DNA of 64,000 nt. It comes from Gordonia rubripertincta. GTDB lineage: Bacteria > Actinomycetota > Actinomycetes > Mycobacteriales > Mycobacteriaceae. The notes under the pieces are model-generated. The model did not search any database and was not told the DNA's origin. It was given only the letters and a program-made list of their open reading frames with translations. How positions within the stretch are numbered: position 1 is the stretch's first letter; the number at the start of each line of letters is the position of its first letter. Positions 44,873-53,994 of this stretch are shown here, one piece after another. The position numbers and the translations under genes are program-made. The stretch lies in the NCBI RefSeq assembly GCF_038024875.1, contig NZ_CP136136.1, positions 3,348,001-3,412,000 of the forward strand, given 5' to 3'.

Positions 44873-46370
44873 TCCGCGCGGGTTCCTGGAGGTCCCGAAG
44901 AAAGAAGCGAAGTACCGTCCGGTCGCCGAACGCGTCCAGGACTGGGACGACGTCTACGTGCACGCCGACGACCCGACGAAGGTGCTCGCGGAGGTCAGCA
45001 CCCAGGCGCGCCGGTGTATGGACTGCGGTATCCCGTTCTGTCACTCCGGAACTGCGGGTTGTCCGCTGGGCAACCTGATCCCGGAATGGAACGACCTCGT
45101 CCGCCGTGGTCGCTGGGATGCCGCGAGCAGTCGACTCCACGCCACCAACAACTTTCCCGAGTTCACCGGGATGGTGTGTCCGGCGCCGTGTGAGGCCGCG
45201 TGCGTCCTGTCGATCTCCGAGCGCGCGACCGGTGGCAGCGTCACCATCAAGCGCATCGAGAAGACCATCGCCTACGAGTCGTGGGCCGAAGGCGTCATCG
45301 GCCCCGAACCGCCGGCCTCCAAGACGGGCAAATCGGTGGCCGTGGTCGGTTCGGGACCAGCGGGACTCGCTGCGGCGCAACAGCTCACGCGTGCCGGACA
45401 TGACGTCACAGTCTACGAGCGCGACGACCGGCTCGGCGGGCTGCTGCGTTACGGCATCCCGGAGTACAAGCTGCAGAAGTCCGACATCGATCGGCGCATC
45501 GCCCAGATGCGCGCGGAGGGAACGGAATTCGTCACCAGCTGTGACGTCGGCACCGATCTGTCGGTGGAGGACCTGCGGGATCGACACGACGCCGTCGTCC
45601 TGGCCATCGGAGCCATGGAGGCCCGCGACAACCCGGTGCCCGGCCGCGAGCTCAACGGCGTCCACCTGGCGATGGAACATCTCGTGCCCGCCAACCGCGA
45701 GTGTGAGGGTGACGGCCCGTCGCCGATCACCGCGGCCGGCAAGCACGTCGTCATCATCGGCGGCGGCGACACCGGCGCGGACTGCCTGGGCACCGCCCAC
45801 CGACAGGGCGCGGCGTCGGTGGTCCAGCTCGACTACAACCCCGAACTTCCCGACGAACGCGACGACAACCGATCGCCGTGGCCCACCTGGCCGCTGGTCA
45901 TGCGGACCTCCAGCGCGCACGCCGAGGGCGGCGAGCGCAAGTACCAGGTGGCCGTGCAGCGCTTCCTCGGCGACGACGAGGGCAACGTCACCACCATGGT
46001 GCTCGCCGAGGTCGAGGTGCAACGTGACGCCGATGGTCGACGCGAGATCCGACCGGTCGGGGAGGAGTTCGAGATCCCTTGCGAACTTGCGCTTTTCGCG
46101 ATCGGTTTCGCCGGTGTGGAACGTGGTGACCTGCTGTCGGGTCTGGAGATCGAGCCCAACAAGCGTGGGGCCATATCCTGCGGAAGTGATTGGCAGACAG
46201 ACGCTCCCGGCGTTTTCGTGTGTGGTGACGCTCATCGTGGTGCGTCGCTGGTGGTGTGGGCGATCGCCGAGGGCAGGTCGGCGGCCCGGGCCGTCGACGA
46301 ATTCCTCGTCGGCGAATCCGACCTCCCGTCACCGGTTCGTCCGGCAGCACTGCCGCTGGCCGTACGCTGA
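44865..46370 (+). CDS. gltD: Glutamate synthase small subunit
   Basis: NADPH-GOGAT beta subunit: passes electrons from NADPH through FAD and 4Fe-4S clusters to GltB. 501 residues. N-terminal cysteine clusters are RRCMDCGIPFCH and GMVCPAPCEAACVL. The FAD motif is VAVVGSGPAGLAAAQQL (near 150) and the NADPH motif is VVIIGGGDTGADCLGT. The C-terminal VFVCGDAHRGASLVVWAI closes the FAD site. GTG start overlapping the gltB stop; a hairpin follows the stop. Confidence 0.96.
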   Translation: MADPRGFLEVPKKEAKYRPVAERVQDWDDVYVHADDPTKVLAEVSTQARRCMDCGIPFCHSGTAGCPLGNLIPEWNDLVRRGRWDAASSRLHATNNFPEFTGMVCPAPCEAACVLSISERATGGSVTIKRIEKTIAYESWAEGVIGPEPPASKTGKSVAVVGSGPAGLAAAQQLTRAGHDVTVYERDDRLGGLLRYGIPEYKLQKSDIDRRIAQMRAEGTEFVTSCDVGTDLSVEDLRDRHDAVVLAIGAMEARDNPVPGRELNGVHLAMEHLVPANRECEGDGPSPITAAGKHVVIIGGGDTGADCLGTAHRQGAASVVQLDYNPELPDERDDNRSPWPTWPLVMRTSSAHAEGGERKYQVAVQRFLGDDEGNVTTMVLAEVEVQRDADGRREIRPVGEEFEIPCELALFAIGFAGVERGDLLSGLEIEPNKRGAISCGSDWQTDAPGVFVCGDAHRGASLVVWAIAEGRSAARAVDEFLVGESDLPSPVRPAALPLAVR

Positions 46371-46399
46371 CGGGCGCGCGGGTCGAGAACCCCCGCCCG
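46371..46399 (+). terminator. Terminator-like hairpin after gltD
   Basis: CGGGCG...CGCCCG outer stem with GGGT/ACCC inner stem and loop CGAGA, starting at the base after the gltD stop codon. The stem has a small internal bulge and there is no T-tract. The remaining 150 bases to pyk hold no gene. Confidence 0.55.
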
Positions 46400-46539
46400 A
46401 CGATGACGGGGAACACGCGCGGGCTGCCCATGTGACGCGAAATCCGTACCGGAAAGTAGTGGGCTGTCACCAGCGACAACACCGCGTGACCCCCGGGTGA
46501 CGACTTCGGCGGCGCGTGGAGATGCGTCTCCGACGGGAC

Positions 46540-46545
46540 TAAGGT
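46540..46545 (+). promoter_or_regulatory. Candidate -10 of a leaderless pyk transcript
   Basis: TAAGGT (TAnnnT) with 6 bases to the GTG start; transcription would begin at the start codon. Confidence 0.45.
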
Positions 46546-46551
46546 GAGGTT

Positions 46552-47976
46552 GTGACTCGGCGAACCAAAATTGTCTGCACCATGGGTCCGGCCACCTCCA
46601 GCGACGAGAAACTCAAGGAACTCGTCGCCAGCGGTATGGATGTGGCCCGGATGAACTTCAGCCACGGCAAGCATGAGGACCATGCTGCCGTCTACGCGCG
46701 CGTCCGCAAGGCCTCCGATGCGGCGGAGAAGGCCGTCGGCATCCTCGCCGACCTGCAGGGTCCCAAGATCCGGCTGGGCCGTTTCGACGGCTGCGACGGC
46801 GCCACCGTCTGGGAGACGGGAGAGGAGGTCCGGATCACCGTCGACGACGTCGAGGGCACTCATGACCGCGTCTCCACCACCTACAAGAACCTGTCCGAGG
46901 ACGCGAGCCCCGGCGACCGTCTCCTCGTCGACGACGGCAAGGTCGGACTCACCGTCGCCGCGATCGACGGCAACGACGTGGTCTGCACCGTGACCGAGGG
47001 CGGCCCGGTCAGCAACAACAAGGGCCTCTCGCTGCCGGGTATGAGCGTCTCGGTGCCGGCACTGTCCGAGAAGGACATCGCCGACCTCGAATTCGCACTG
47101 AACCTGGGCGTCGACCTGGTCGCGCTGTCGTTCGTGCGCAGCCCGTCGGACATCGAACTCGTCCACGAGGTCATGGACCGCGTGGGTCGCCGGGTGCCGG
47201 TGATCGCGAAGCTGGAGAAGCCGGAGGCCATCGAGAACCTCGAGGCCATCGTCCTGGCGTTCGACGCGATCATGGTCGCCCGCGGCGATCTGGGCGTCGA
47301 GCTACCGCTCGAGGAGGTGCCGCTGGTGCAGAAGCGGGCCATCCAGATGGCCCGTGAGAACGCCAAGCCGGTGATCGTCGCGACCCAGATGCTCGACTCG
47401 ATGATCGAGAACTCGCGCCCCACCCGGGCCGAGGCCTCCGACGTCGCGAACGCGGTGCTCGACGGTGCGGACGCGGTCATGCTGTCCGGCGAGACGTCGG
47501 TGGGCAAGTTCCCGCTCGAGACCGTCCGCACCATGGACCGCATCTGCCGGGCCGTCGAGACCGGCCCGCGTGACGTGCCGCCGCTCTCGCATGTGCCCCG
47601 CACCAAGCGTGGCGTCATCTCCTACGCGGCCCGCGACATCGGTGAGCGTCTCGAGGTCAAGGCCCTCGTGGCGTTCACCCAGTCCGGCGACACCGTCCGA
47701 CGCCTCGCCCGCCTGCACTCGCGCCTGCCGTTGCTGGCCTTCACGCCGACCCAGGAGGTGCGCAGTCAGCTCGCCCTGAGCTGGGGCACGGAGACCTTCA
47801 TCGTCGACCACGTCGACACCACCGATCACATGATCGACCAGGTCGACCACCAGCTGCTGCGCATCGGCCGCCTGGCGGAGGGCGACGTGGTGGTCATCGT
47901 GGCCGGTGCCCCGCCCGGCACCGTCGGCTCGACCAACATGATCCACGTCCATCGCATCGGCGAGCAGGACCACTGA
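46552..47976 (+). CDS. pyk: Pyruvate kinase
   Basis: Last step of glycolysis, phosphoenolpyruvate + ADP to pyruvate + ATP. 474 residues, the usual bacterial length. N-terminal RRTKIVCTMGPATSS, catalytic-barrel MNFSHGKHEDH, LADLQGPKIRLGRF, the active-site Lys in VIAKLEKPEAIENL, Mg2+-binding MVARGDLGVELPLEEVP and VATQMLDSMIENSRPTRAEA, and the C-terminal allosteric domain (about 340-474). No Shine-Dalgarno; a -10-like TAAGGT 6 bases before the GTG suggests leaderless translation. Same order pyk-tesB as in mycobacteria. Confidence 0.96.
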   Translation: MTRRTKIVCTMGPATSSDEKLKELVASGMDVARMNFSHGKHEDHAAVYARVRKASDAAEKAVGILADLQGPKIRLGRFDGCDGATVWETGEEVRITVDDVEGTHDRVSTTYKNLSEDASPGDRLLVDDGKVGLTVAAIDGNDVVCTVTEGGPVSNNKGLSLPGMSVSVPALSEKDIADLEFALNLGVDLVALSFVRSPSDIELVHEVMDRVGRRVPVIAKLEKPEAIENLEAIVLAFDAIMVARGDLGVELPLEEVPLVQKRAIQMARENAKPVIVATQMLDSMIENSRPTRAEASDVANAVLDGADAVMLSGETSVGKFPLETVRTMDRICRAVETGPRDVPPLSHVPRTKRGVISYAARDIGERLEVKALVAFTQSGDTVRRLARLHSRLPLLAFTPTQEVRSQLALSWGTETFIVDHVDTTDHMIDQVDHQLLRIGRLAEGDVVVIVAGAPPGTVGSTNMIHVHRIGEQDH

Positions 47977-48019
47977 CGCCGGAGGCGTTGAAGAAGATCA
48001 CTGATGCCGGAGGCGTTGA
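47972..48019 (+). repeat. Tandem 20-base imperfect direct repeat after pyk
   Basis: ACTGACGCCGGAGGCGTTGA at 47972-47991 and a copy with one change (ACTGATGCC...) at 48000-48019. Each holds a CGCC-GGA-GGCG mini-stem (the second weaker). The first covers the pyk stop codon. Could be a weak terminator pair. Confidence 0.6.
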
Positions 48020-48054
48020 GCAGACCACCAGGACGGTGAGCCCCGGTCTGTCAC

Positions 48055-48060
48055 TAGGGT
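48055..48060 (+). promoter_or_regulatory. Candidate -10 of a leaderless tesB transcript
   Basis: TAGGGT (TAnnnT) followed by 7 bases and then the ATG at 48068. Confidence 0.45.
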
Positions 48061-48067
48061 GAAGGCC

Positions 48068-48946
48068 ATGACCGTGGAACAGACCGGGGATCTCGGCAAG
48101 CTGCTGGCACTGCTCGACGTCGAACGTCGCGACGAGGACGTGTTCATCGGGCACCACCCGGAGCAGGTCACGGCTCGGACCTTCGGCGGGCAGCTCCTCG
48201 GGCAGGGTGTGGTGGCCGCATCTCGCAGCCTCACCCGCGGAAACCCGCCGATCCACGCTCTGCACGCGCACTTCATCCGTGGCGGCGACGTCACCAAACC
48301 GATGGAGTACCACGTCGACCGGTTCCGCGACGGCAAGTCCTTCGCCAACCGGCAGGTCACCGCCAAGCAGGACGGCGAAGAGATCTTCACGATGCTGGTG
48401 GCCTTCCAGGACAACACCGCCGGGCTCGAGCACGCCGTCGAGATCCCGCAGGTGCCCTACCCGGAGGAGTTGCCTCCTCTCGGTGAGCATTTCAAGGGTT
48501 ACGAGGACCGCATCGCGACCTTCGTCAACGCTCTGCATCCCGTCGACATCCGCTTCGCCAACGATCCGAGCTGGAAGGCGAAGGAGGCGGGACGCAAGCT
48601 CACCGACAACCGGGTGTGGATGAAGGCCGACGGCGTGATGCCCGACGATCCCGTGATGCACGTCGCCGCAATGTGTTACGCCTCCGACACGACGGTGCTC
48701 GACTCGATCATCACCACTCACGGACTGTCCTGGGGTATCGACCGACTGTTCGCGGCGACCGTCAACCACTCGATGTGGTTCCACCGCGAGTTCCGCTTCG
48801 ACGACTGGCTGCTGTACGCGACGCGTTCGCCGGTGGCGACCGGATCGCGCGGCATGGGCTCGGGACGATTCTGGACGCGGGACGGCACGCTCGCGACGTC
48901 GGTCGTCCAGGAGGCCCTTATCAAGTACTTCCCGCCGAAGAAGTGA
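48068..48946 (+). CDS. tesB: Acyl-CoA thioesterase II
   Basis: Double hot-dog thioesterase that hydrolyses medium- and long-chain acyl-CoA. 292 residues. N-terminal half-domain motif ARTFGGQLLGQGVVAASRSL and HALHAHFIRGGD (near 65). The C-terminal domain has the catalytic Asp in MCYASDTTVLDS, then NHSMWFHREFRFDDWLLY and GSGRFWTRDGTLATSVVQEAL. The ATG is chosen because of the -10-like element 7 bases upstream; GTG 48059 would add three residues. Follows pyk as in mycobacteria (tesB1). Confidence 0.94.
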   Translation: MTVEQTGDLGKLLALLDVERRDEDVFIGHHPEQVTARTFGGQLLGQGVVAASRSLTRGNPPIHALHAHFIRGGDVTKPMEYHVDRFRDGKSFANRQVTAKQDGEEIFTMLVAFQDNTAGLEHAVEIPQVPYPEELPPLGEHFKGYEDRIATFVNALHPVDIRFANDPSWKAKEAGRKLTDNRVWMKADGVMPDDPVMHVAAMCYASDTTVLDSIITTHGLSWGIDRLFAATVNHSMWFHREFRFDDWLLYATRSPVATGSRGMGSGRFWTRDGTLATSVVQEALIKYFPPKK

Positions 48947-48956
48947 CGCACCGGAA

Positions 48957-49421
48957 ATGACCACGGGCCAGGAGATGTGGCTGGACCCGGGCCCTCCGTT
49001 GCCGCGTCGCACGTGGCAGCGCAAGACCCGGGTGCCGGTCATCGTGGGTACGACGATCGCGATGGTGCTCTTCGCCGCCCTCGCGATCGGCGCCTTGCTG
49101 CTGGGTGTGCTGCGCACCCCGACGCTGACCGCGAAGGGTGGTGTCGTCGCCGACTGTGTCACCGAGGTCGCCTCGCTGCCCGGCGGCGGACAGATCGCCC
49201 GGGGGACACCGGTCTTCATCTACGACGCCGCGGGCGGGGAGGTCTCCAAGACCTCGCTCACCGGGTTTCTCCGCAGCGACACGGGCTGCCAACTGACGTT
49301 CGAGATCGACGGGGTGGAGTACACCGACGCCGGTTACGTCGTCCGCGTCGGTGAGAGCTTCTCGCAGACCGTGTCGACCGCTGCCCTCCAGAAGGGTGCG
49401 GTCCTCCGGCCGCTCGGCTGA
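48957..49421 (+). CDS. Single-pass membrane protein of unknown function
   Basis: 154 residues: a cytoplasmic Pro/Arg-rich N-terminus (1-26), one transmembrane helix (about 27-50), and an extracytoplasmic domain of about 100 residues with two cysteines (DCVTEV and TGCQLTFEID) that could form a disulfide. It begins 10 bases after tesB, so it is probably cotranscribed with it. I do not recognise a family. The outside domain has alternating hydrophobic beta-like segments. Confidence 0.75.
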   Translation: MTTGQEMWLDPGPPLPRRTWQRKTRVPVIVGTTIAMVLFAALAIGALLLGVLRTPTLTAKGGVVADCVTEVASLPGGGQIARGTPVFIYDAAGGEVSKTSLTGFLRSDTGCQLTFEIDGVEYTDAGYVVRVGESFSQTVSTAALQKGAVLRPLG

Positions 49422-49529
49422 ACACACCGGGTCTCCGTCGTTCCCCAGCGCGACATGGGCGGAGTTGTCCGGACAGGCGGTGAACCCCGGGTTAAACTTC
49501 GCCGGATCATTGTTCTGCCCGGACCCGTT

Positions 49530-49551
49530 GTGTCGATTTCTTTTTCGACAC
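49530..49551 (+). other. Small hairpin with T-rich loop upstream of the ABC transporter gene
   Basis: GTGTCGA and TCGACAC flank an 8-base T-rich loop (TTTCTTTT), 69 bases before the GTG start. It might end the tesB transcript or shape the transporter leader. The 198-base gap shows no gene. Confidence 0.35.
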
Positions 49552-49619
49552 CCCGCAGTCAGCCGGGCCGCGATGTCGCCGGTGTTCCGGCTGCGACATC
49601 CGAGGCGTAGGGAGCGTGC

Positions 49620-51599
49620 GTGGAGTACAGCATCGACTGGGGCAACGAGGTCTGGGCCAGCTTGAAGTGGCTGGCCATCGCATTCGGGATCGCCGCGGTC
49701 GCGATGCTCGTCATCGGCTTCCTGCTCGCCCGCTTCAGCCGATGGGGCCGACCCCTGTGGCGCGTGATCGGTGGTTTCTTCACCGAGCCCGGCACCCGGC
49801 TCAAGGCCTGGGGACTGGCCGCCCTGCTGACAGTACTCGCACTGCTCGGTGTGCGGATCACCGTGCTCTTCTCGTACTTCAGCAACGACCTGTTCACCGG
49901 TCTCCAGACCGCGGCCGAAGGACTGGCCGGCGGCCCGCAGGGGGCCGAGATGCTCCAGATGGGCAAGGACGCCTTCTGGCACTCGATGGCGGTCTTCGGC
50001 ATCCTCGCCACGCTCCACGTCGTGCGCACGATGATCGAGATCTACGTCGGGGCCGCCTTCGAGATCAACCTCCGCCGCTGGATGACCGGCGGCGCGGCGG
50101 CGGACTGGATGAACGGGCGTGCCTTCTACCGCAACCGTTTCGTCGACCTCAGCTCGGGCCTCATGCGCCGAAAGTGGTTCCGCCGAACCTCGGAGCCGTC
50201 GCAGAAGCCGACCGACATCCATCCCGGCGTCGACAACCCAGACCAGCGCATCCAGGCCGACATCACGAACGTCGCCTCGGTCGGATCGTCGCTTCTCTGG
50301 GGTGGCGGTGGCTCGTCGACCAACGGCGTGCTGACCGCGGTCGCCTCGATCGTGTCCTTCTCGAAGATCCTGTGGGACCTGTCCGGGCCGGTGACGCTCC
50401 TCGGCGTCGAGATCCCGCGGATGATGATGTGGCTGGTCCTGGTCTACGTGCTCGTGACCAGCGTCGTGGCGTTCGCCATCGGCCGTCCGCTCATCCGACT
50501 CAACTTCTGGCAAGAACGTCTCACCGCGAACTTCCGCTACGCCCTCGTCCGGGTTCGCGACGGGGCCGAGAATATTGCGTTCTACCGCGGCGAACGCGTC
50601 GAGCACAACGGCCTGATGTCACGCTTCGCGGCGGTGATCAAGAACTACTGGCAGATCATCCACGTCCAGATGGCCTTCGTCGGCTGGAACTTCGGCGTCA
50701 GTCAGCTCGCGGTGGTGTTCCCGTACCTGGTCCAGATCCCACGGTTCTTCGACGGACAGATCAAACTCGGTGACATGCAGCAGACGGCGTCGGCCTTCGG
50801 CGAGATGCACGACGCGTTGTCGTTCTTCCGGACCGCGTACGACGACTTCACCGGTCTGCGGGCCTCGATCATCCGTCTCGACGGACTCGCCGATGCCGAC
50901 GTCAAGTCGCGTGCCATGCCCGAGATCGCCACCGTCGATCGGGACCGGGCTGTTCGTCTCGCGGACGTCAACGTCACGACCCCGACCGGCGACGAGCTGA
51001 TCCGCGCGCTCAACATCTCGCTCGACCCGGGCGACGCACTCGTCGTCAAGGGCCGGTCCGGTTCGGGTAAGACCACTCTGCTTCGCGGTCTCGCCGGCCT
51101 GTGGCCGTTCATCGACGGCGAGTTCTCCCGTCCCCCGGACGCGCACACCCTGTTCCTGTCCCAGATGCCGTACATCCCGCTCGGTGACCTCCGCACAGCC
51201 GTCGCCTACCCGGCGCTGCCCGACGACGTCGGCGACGACGCCATCAAACAGGCTCTGGAGACGGTATTCCTGCCGCATCTGGTCGACCGCCTGTACGACG
51301 AGGAGGACTGGGCCAAGGTCCTGTCACCGGGTGAGCAGCAGCGCGTGGCCTTCGCCCGCATCCTGCTGACGAAGCCGCAGGCGGTGTTCATGGACGAGGC
51401 GACCTCGGCGGTCGACGAGGGCCTCGAGTACGCGCTGTTCCAACTGGTCCGCACCGAACTCCCGGAGACGATCCTGGTGTCGGTCAGCCACCGCAGCACC
51501 ACCGATCAGCACCACACCGAAGTGCTCGAACTGACGGGTGACGGGGCGTGGACGCTGTCGCCGATCAACTCGAGTCCTTCGCTTGACAAACGGTCTTGA
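49620..51599 (+). CDS. SbmA/BacA-type ABC transporter (fused permease and ATPase), Rv1819c-like
   Basis: 659 residues with the membrane domain first (about 10-400, six hydrophobic segments, ABC_membrane_2 type with GERVEHNGLMSRFAAVIKNYW) and the ATPase domain last. Walker A is GRSGSGKTTLL (near 480), the signature is LSPGEQQRVAFARIL, and Walker B is AVFMDEATSAVD. Homologues are the mycobacterial Rv1819c (cobalamin and hydrophilic peptide uptake) and peroxisomal-type ABCD half-transporters; it should work as a homodimer and as an importer. No B12 or peptide genes are nearby. GTG start at 49620 after TAGGGAGC. Confidence 0.88.
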   Translation: MEYSIDWGNEVWASLKWLAIAFGIAAVAMLVIGFLLARFSRWGRPLWRVIGGFFTEPGTRLKAWGLAALLTVLALLGVRITVLFSYFSNDLFTGLQTAAEGLAGGPQGAEMLQMGKDAFWHSMAVFGILATLHVVRTMIEIYVGAAFEINLRRWMTGGAAADWMNGRAFYRNRFVDLSSGLMRRKWFRRTSEPSQKPTDIHPGVDNPDQRIQADITNVASVGSSLLWGGGGSSTNGVLTAVASIVSFSKILWDLSGPVTLLGVEIPRMMMWLVLVYVLVTSVVAFAIGRPLIRLNFWQERLTANFRYALVRVRDGAENIAFYRGERVEHNGLMSRFAAVIKNYWQIIHVQMAFVGWNFGVSQLAVVFPYLVQIPRFFDGQIKLGDMQQTASAFGEMHDALSFFRTAYDDFTGLRASIIRLDGLADADVKSRAMPEIATVDRDRAVRLADVNVTTPTGDELIRALNISLDPGDALVVKGRSGSGKTTLLRGLAGLWPFIDGEFSRPPDAHTLFLSQMPYIPLGDLRTAVAYPALPDDVGDDAIKQALETVFLPHLVDRLYDEEDWAKVLSPGEQQRVAFARILLTKPQAVFMDEATSAVDEGLEYALFQLVRTELPETILVSVSHRSTTDQHHTEVLELTGDGAWTLSPINSSPSLDKRS

Positions 51600-51664
51600 C
51601 CTGCAGGTTGTCGATCCGGGTCGCGTTTGCGTGATCTGATCCTTGCCGGGCAACTGCTCGCTAG

Positions 51665-51680
51665 TGTGATTTGCACCACA
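51665..51680. promoter_or_regulatory. CRP/GlxR-like site upstream of the acyl-CoA ligase gene
   Basis: TGTGATTTGCACCACA matches TGTGA-N6-TCACA at 9 of 10 fixed positions, 28 bases before the ATG. Binding is inferred; such sites are common in regulation by cAMP-type factors in actinobacteria. Confidence 0.35.
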
Positions 51681-51708
51681 ACCGTTGCACTGGCAAGTAG
51701 GAACCCAG

Positions 51709-53547
51709 ATGACCGCAGCAGACCTGATCACCTTTCCCCATGAAACCGGCGTCGACGTGTCGACGCTCCCCGCCTCGTTCCAGCAGACCGTCACCGTCCG
51801 TCCGGACGCCGTGGCGATCCGTACCGTCGGTGGCATCCAGAAGATCACCTGGTCGCGGTACGCCACCCGCGTGGAGGCGATCGCCGGCGGTCTCGCCGCA
51901 CTCGGCGTGGGACGCGGGGACACCGTCGGCATCATGCTCACCAACCGGCCGGAGTTCCACCTCGTCGACACCGCGGCCCTCCACCTCGGTGCGGTCCCGT
52001 TCTCGATCTACAACACCAGCGCGCCCGACCAGATCGAGTACCTGTTCGGCAATGCCGAGAACAAGATCGTGATCACCGAGCAGGTGTTCCTGCCGGTGAT
52101 CACCGCCGCGAACACGGCCGTCGAACGCATCGTCGTCGTCGACGGCGTGGCCGACGGCACCATCTCGCTCGACGACGTCGAACACACGCCTCCGCCGGCA
52201 GGTTTCGACTTCGCCGCGTCGTGGCAGGCGGTGGAACCCGAGGACCTCGCGACACTGATCTATACGTCGGGCACCACCGGGCCGCCCAAGGGTGTCGAGA
52301 TCACCCACCGCAACATCGTCGCGGAGATGGCGGCGCTGGCCGAGAAGCTCGAGGTCGGGTTCGACGACCGCGCCATCTCCTACCTCCCGGCCGCGCACAT
52401 CGCCGACCGCGTGTCGTCGCATGCGGCGAACATGATGCGCGGCATCCAGATCACCACCGTGCCCGATCCGCGTGAGATCGCCGCAGCGCTGCCCGACGTG
52501 CACCCGACGTTCTTCTTCGGGGTCCCGCGCGTGTGGCAGAAGATCCGCGCCGGCATCGAGGCCAAACTCGCCGAGGAGTCGAGTCCGGTCAAGAAGGCCC
52601 TCGCCGGTTGGGCTTTCGGGGTCGGCGCGGCCGACGCGCAGGCTCGCATCGACGGCAAGGGGACGGGCCTCCTCGGCGGCGTCCAACACGGACTGGCCGA
52701 CAAATTGGTCCTACACAAGGTGCGCGCGGCACTGGGGCTCGACGAGGTGTCGTTCGCCGGTTCCGGAGCGGCCGCCATCCCGCCGGAAGTGCTGAAGTTC
52801 TTCCTGGGCCTGGGCATTCCGGTGCTCGAGGTGTGGGGCATGTCGGAGACCACCGGTGTGTCGACGATGACCACCCCGGACAATCTGCGGGTCGGCACCG
52901 TGGGCTCCCCGGTACGTGGCATGGAGGTCAAGCTCGCCGCCGACGGGGAACTGCTCGTCCGCGGTCCGGTGGTCATGCGCGGCTATCGCAAACAGCCCGA
53001 GAAGACGGCCGAGACGATCGACGCCGAGGGCTGGCTGTCCACCGGTGACATCGCGACGATCGACGACGACGGCAACGTCACCATCGTCGACCGCAAGAAG
53101 GAACTCATCATCAGCGAGTCCGGAAAGAACATGTCGCCCACCAACATCGAGAACGCGATGAAGGCGGCGTCGTCGCTGATCAGTCAGGTCGTGGCCATCG
53201 GCGACGCGAAGCCGTATGTGTCGGCGCTGGTGGTCCTCGACCCCGAGGCGGTTGCGACGCGGGCGAAGAAGCTGGACATGCCCGGCGTTGATCTCGTCGA
53301 ACTGTCGGCGCATCCCGAGATCGTCGAGGAGGTCTCCGCGGCGATCCGGACCGGCAACGGGAAGCTGTCCCGGGTCGAGCAGGTGAAACGGTTCACCATC
53401 GTCCCGGCCGCGTGGGACCCGGGCGGCGACGAGCTGACCCCGACCATGAAGCTGCGCCGCAACCCGATCGCGACCAAGTACGCAGCCGAGATCGGCGCAC
53501 TGTACGAGTCCGAGCCGGGTGGGTCCGTCGTGGATCTGCGGTCATGA
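51709..53547 (+). CDS. Long-chain fatty-acid-CoA ligase (FadD family)
   Basis: AMP-forming acyl-CoA synthetase of 612 residues. The P-loop is LIYTSGTTGPPKGVEITH (near 184). Other features are the acyl-pocket region FFFGVPRVWQKI, adenylate motif VWGMSETTG (near 380), GWLSTGDIATIDDDGNVTIVDRKKELII (read in parts), and the C-terminal lysine in LTPTMKLRRN. It resembles the FadD15/long-chain branch, with a long insertion typical of that group. Start ATG; the upstream in-frame ATG at 51685 has no ribosome site. Its stop overlaps the next ATG by 4 bases. Confidence 0.92.
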   Translation: MTAADLITFPHETGVDVSTLPASFQQTVTVRPDAVAIRTVGGIQKITWSRYATRVEAIAGGLAALGVGRGDTVGIMLTNRPEFHLVDTAALHLGAVPFSIYNTSAPDQIEYLFGNAENKIVITEQVFLPVITAANTAVERIVVVDGVADGTISLDDVEHTPPPAGFDFAASWQAVEPEDLATLIYTSGTTGPPKGVEITHRNIVAEMAALAEKLEVGFDDRAISYLPAAHIADRVSSHAANMMRGIQITTVPDPREIAAALPDVHPTFFFGVPRVWQKIRAGIEAKLAEESSPVKKALAGWAFGVGAADAQARIDGKGTGLLGGVQHGLADKLVLHKVRAALGLDEVSFAGSGAAAIPPEVLKFFLGLGIPVLEVWGMSETTGVSTMTTPDNLRVGTVGSPVRGMEVKLAADGELLVRGPVVMRGYRKQPEKTAETIDAEGWLSTGDIATIDDDGNVTIVDRKKELIISESGKNMSPTNIENAMKAASSLISQVVAIGDAKPYVSALVVLDPEAVATRAKKLDMPGVDLVELSAHPEIVEEVSAAIRTGNGKLSRVEQVKRFTIVPAAWDPGGDELTPTMKLRRNPIATKYAAEIGALYESEPGGSVVDLRS

Positions 53548-53981
53548 CCGCGGATTCCGAGCCGGCGGATCGCGAACTCGGCCCGGTCGACTACGTGGTC
53601 GTCGAGTGGGCGGGAACCCGGCCCACGGGTGAGGCGTTGCCCTACCTGATGGATCTGATCGACCGTGGGATCGTGCGACTCATCGACATCGTATTCCTGT
53701 CCAAGGGGGACGACGGGACCATCGCCGAACTCGAGATCGGGGAGCTGGGCGCCGAATTCGCGATCTTCGACGGGGCGGCGACGTCGATCCTCGACGACAC
53801 GGACATCGGCGAGGCCGCCGCTGCGCTGGAACCCGGCTCCAGCGCAGCGATTCTCGTGTGGGAGAACCTGTGGGCGGCACCGTTCGCCACCGCCCTGCGC
53901 AACAACGGCGGGCGAGTGGTCGCGTCGGGCCGTATCCCGGTCGACGCGCTGCTCGAGACGCTCGAGGCGATCGAGGAATGA
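53544..53981 (+). CDS. DUF6325/DUF1269-like small acidic protein
   Basis: 145 acidic residues. LGPVDYVVVEWAG and GEALPYLMDLIDRGIVRLIDIVFLSKGDDG near the N-terminus match the DUF6325 pattern (related to DUF1269 membrane-associated proteins), followed by SSAAILVWENLWAAPFATALR and VDALLETLEAIEE. Soluble, function unknown. ATG overlaps the ligase stop, and the SHOCT gene follows after 13 bases; the two often pair in actinobacteria. Confidence 0.82.
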   Translation: MTADSEPADRELGPVDYVVVEWAGTRPTGEALPYLMDLIDRGIVRLIDIVFLSKGDDGTIAELEIGELGAEFAIFDGAATSILDDTDIGEAAAALEPGSSAAILVWENLWAAPFATALRNNGGRVVASGRIPVDALLETLEAIEE

Positions 53982-53994
53982 AGGGACAGACATC

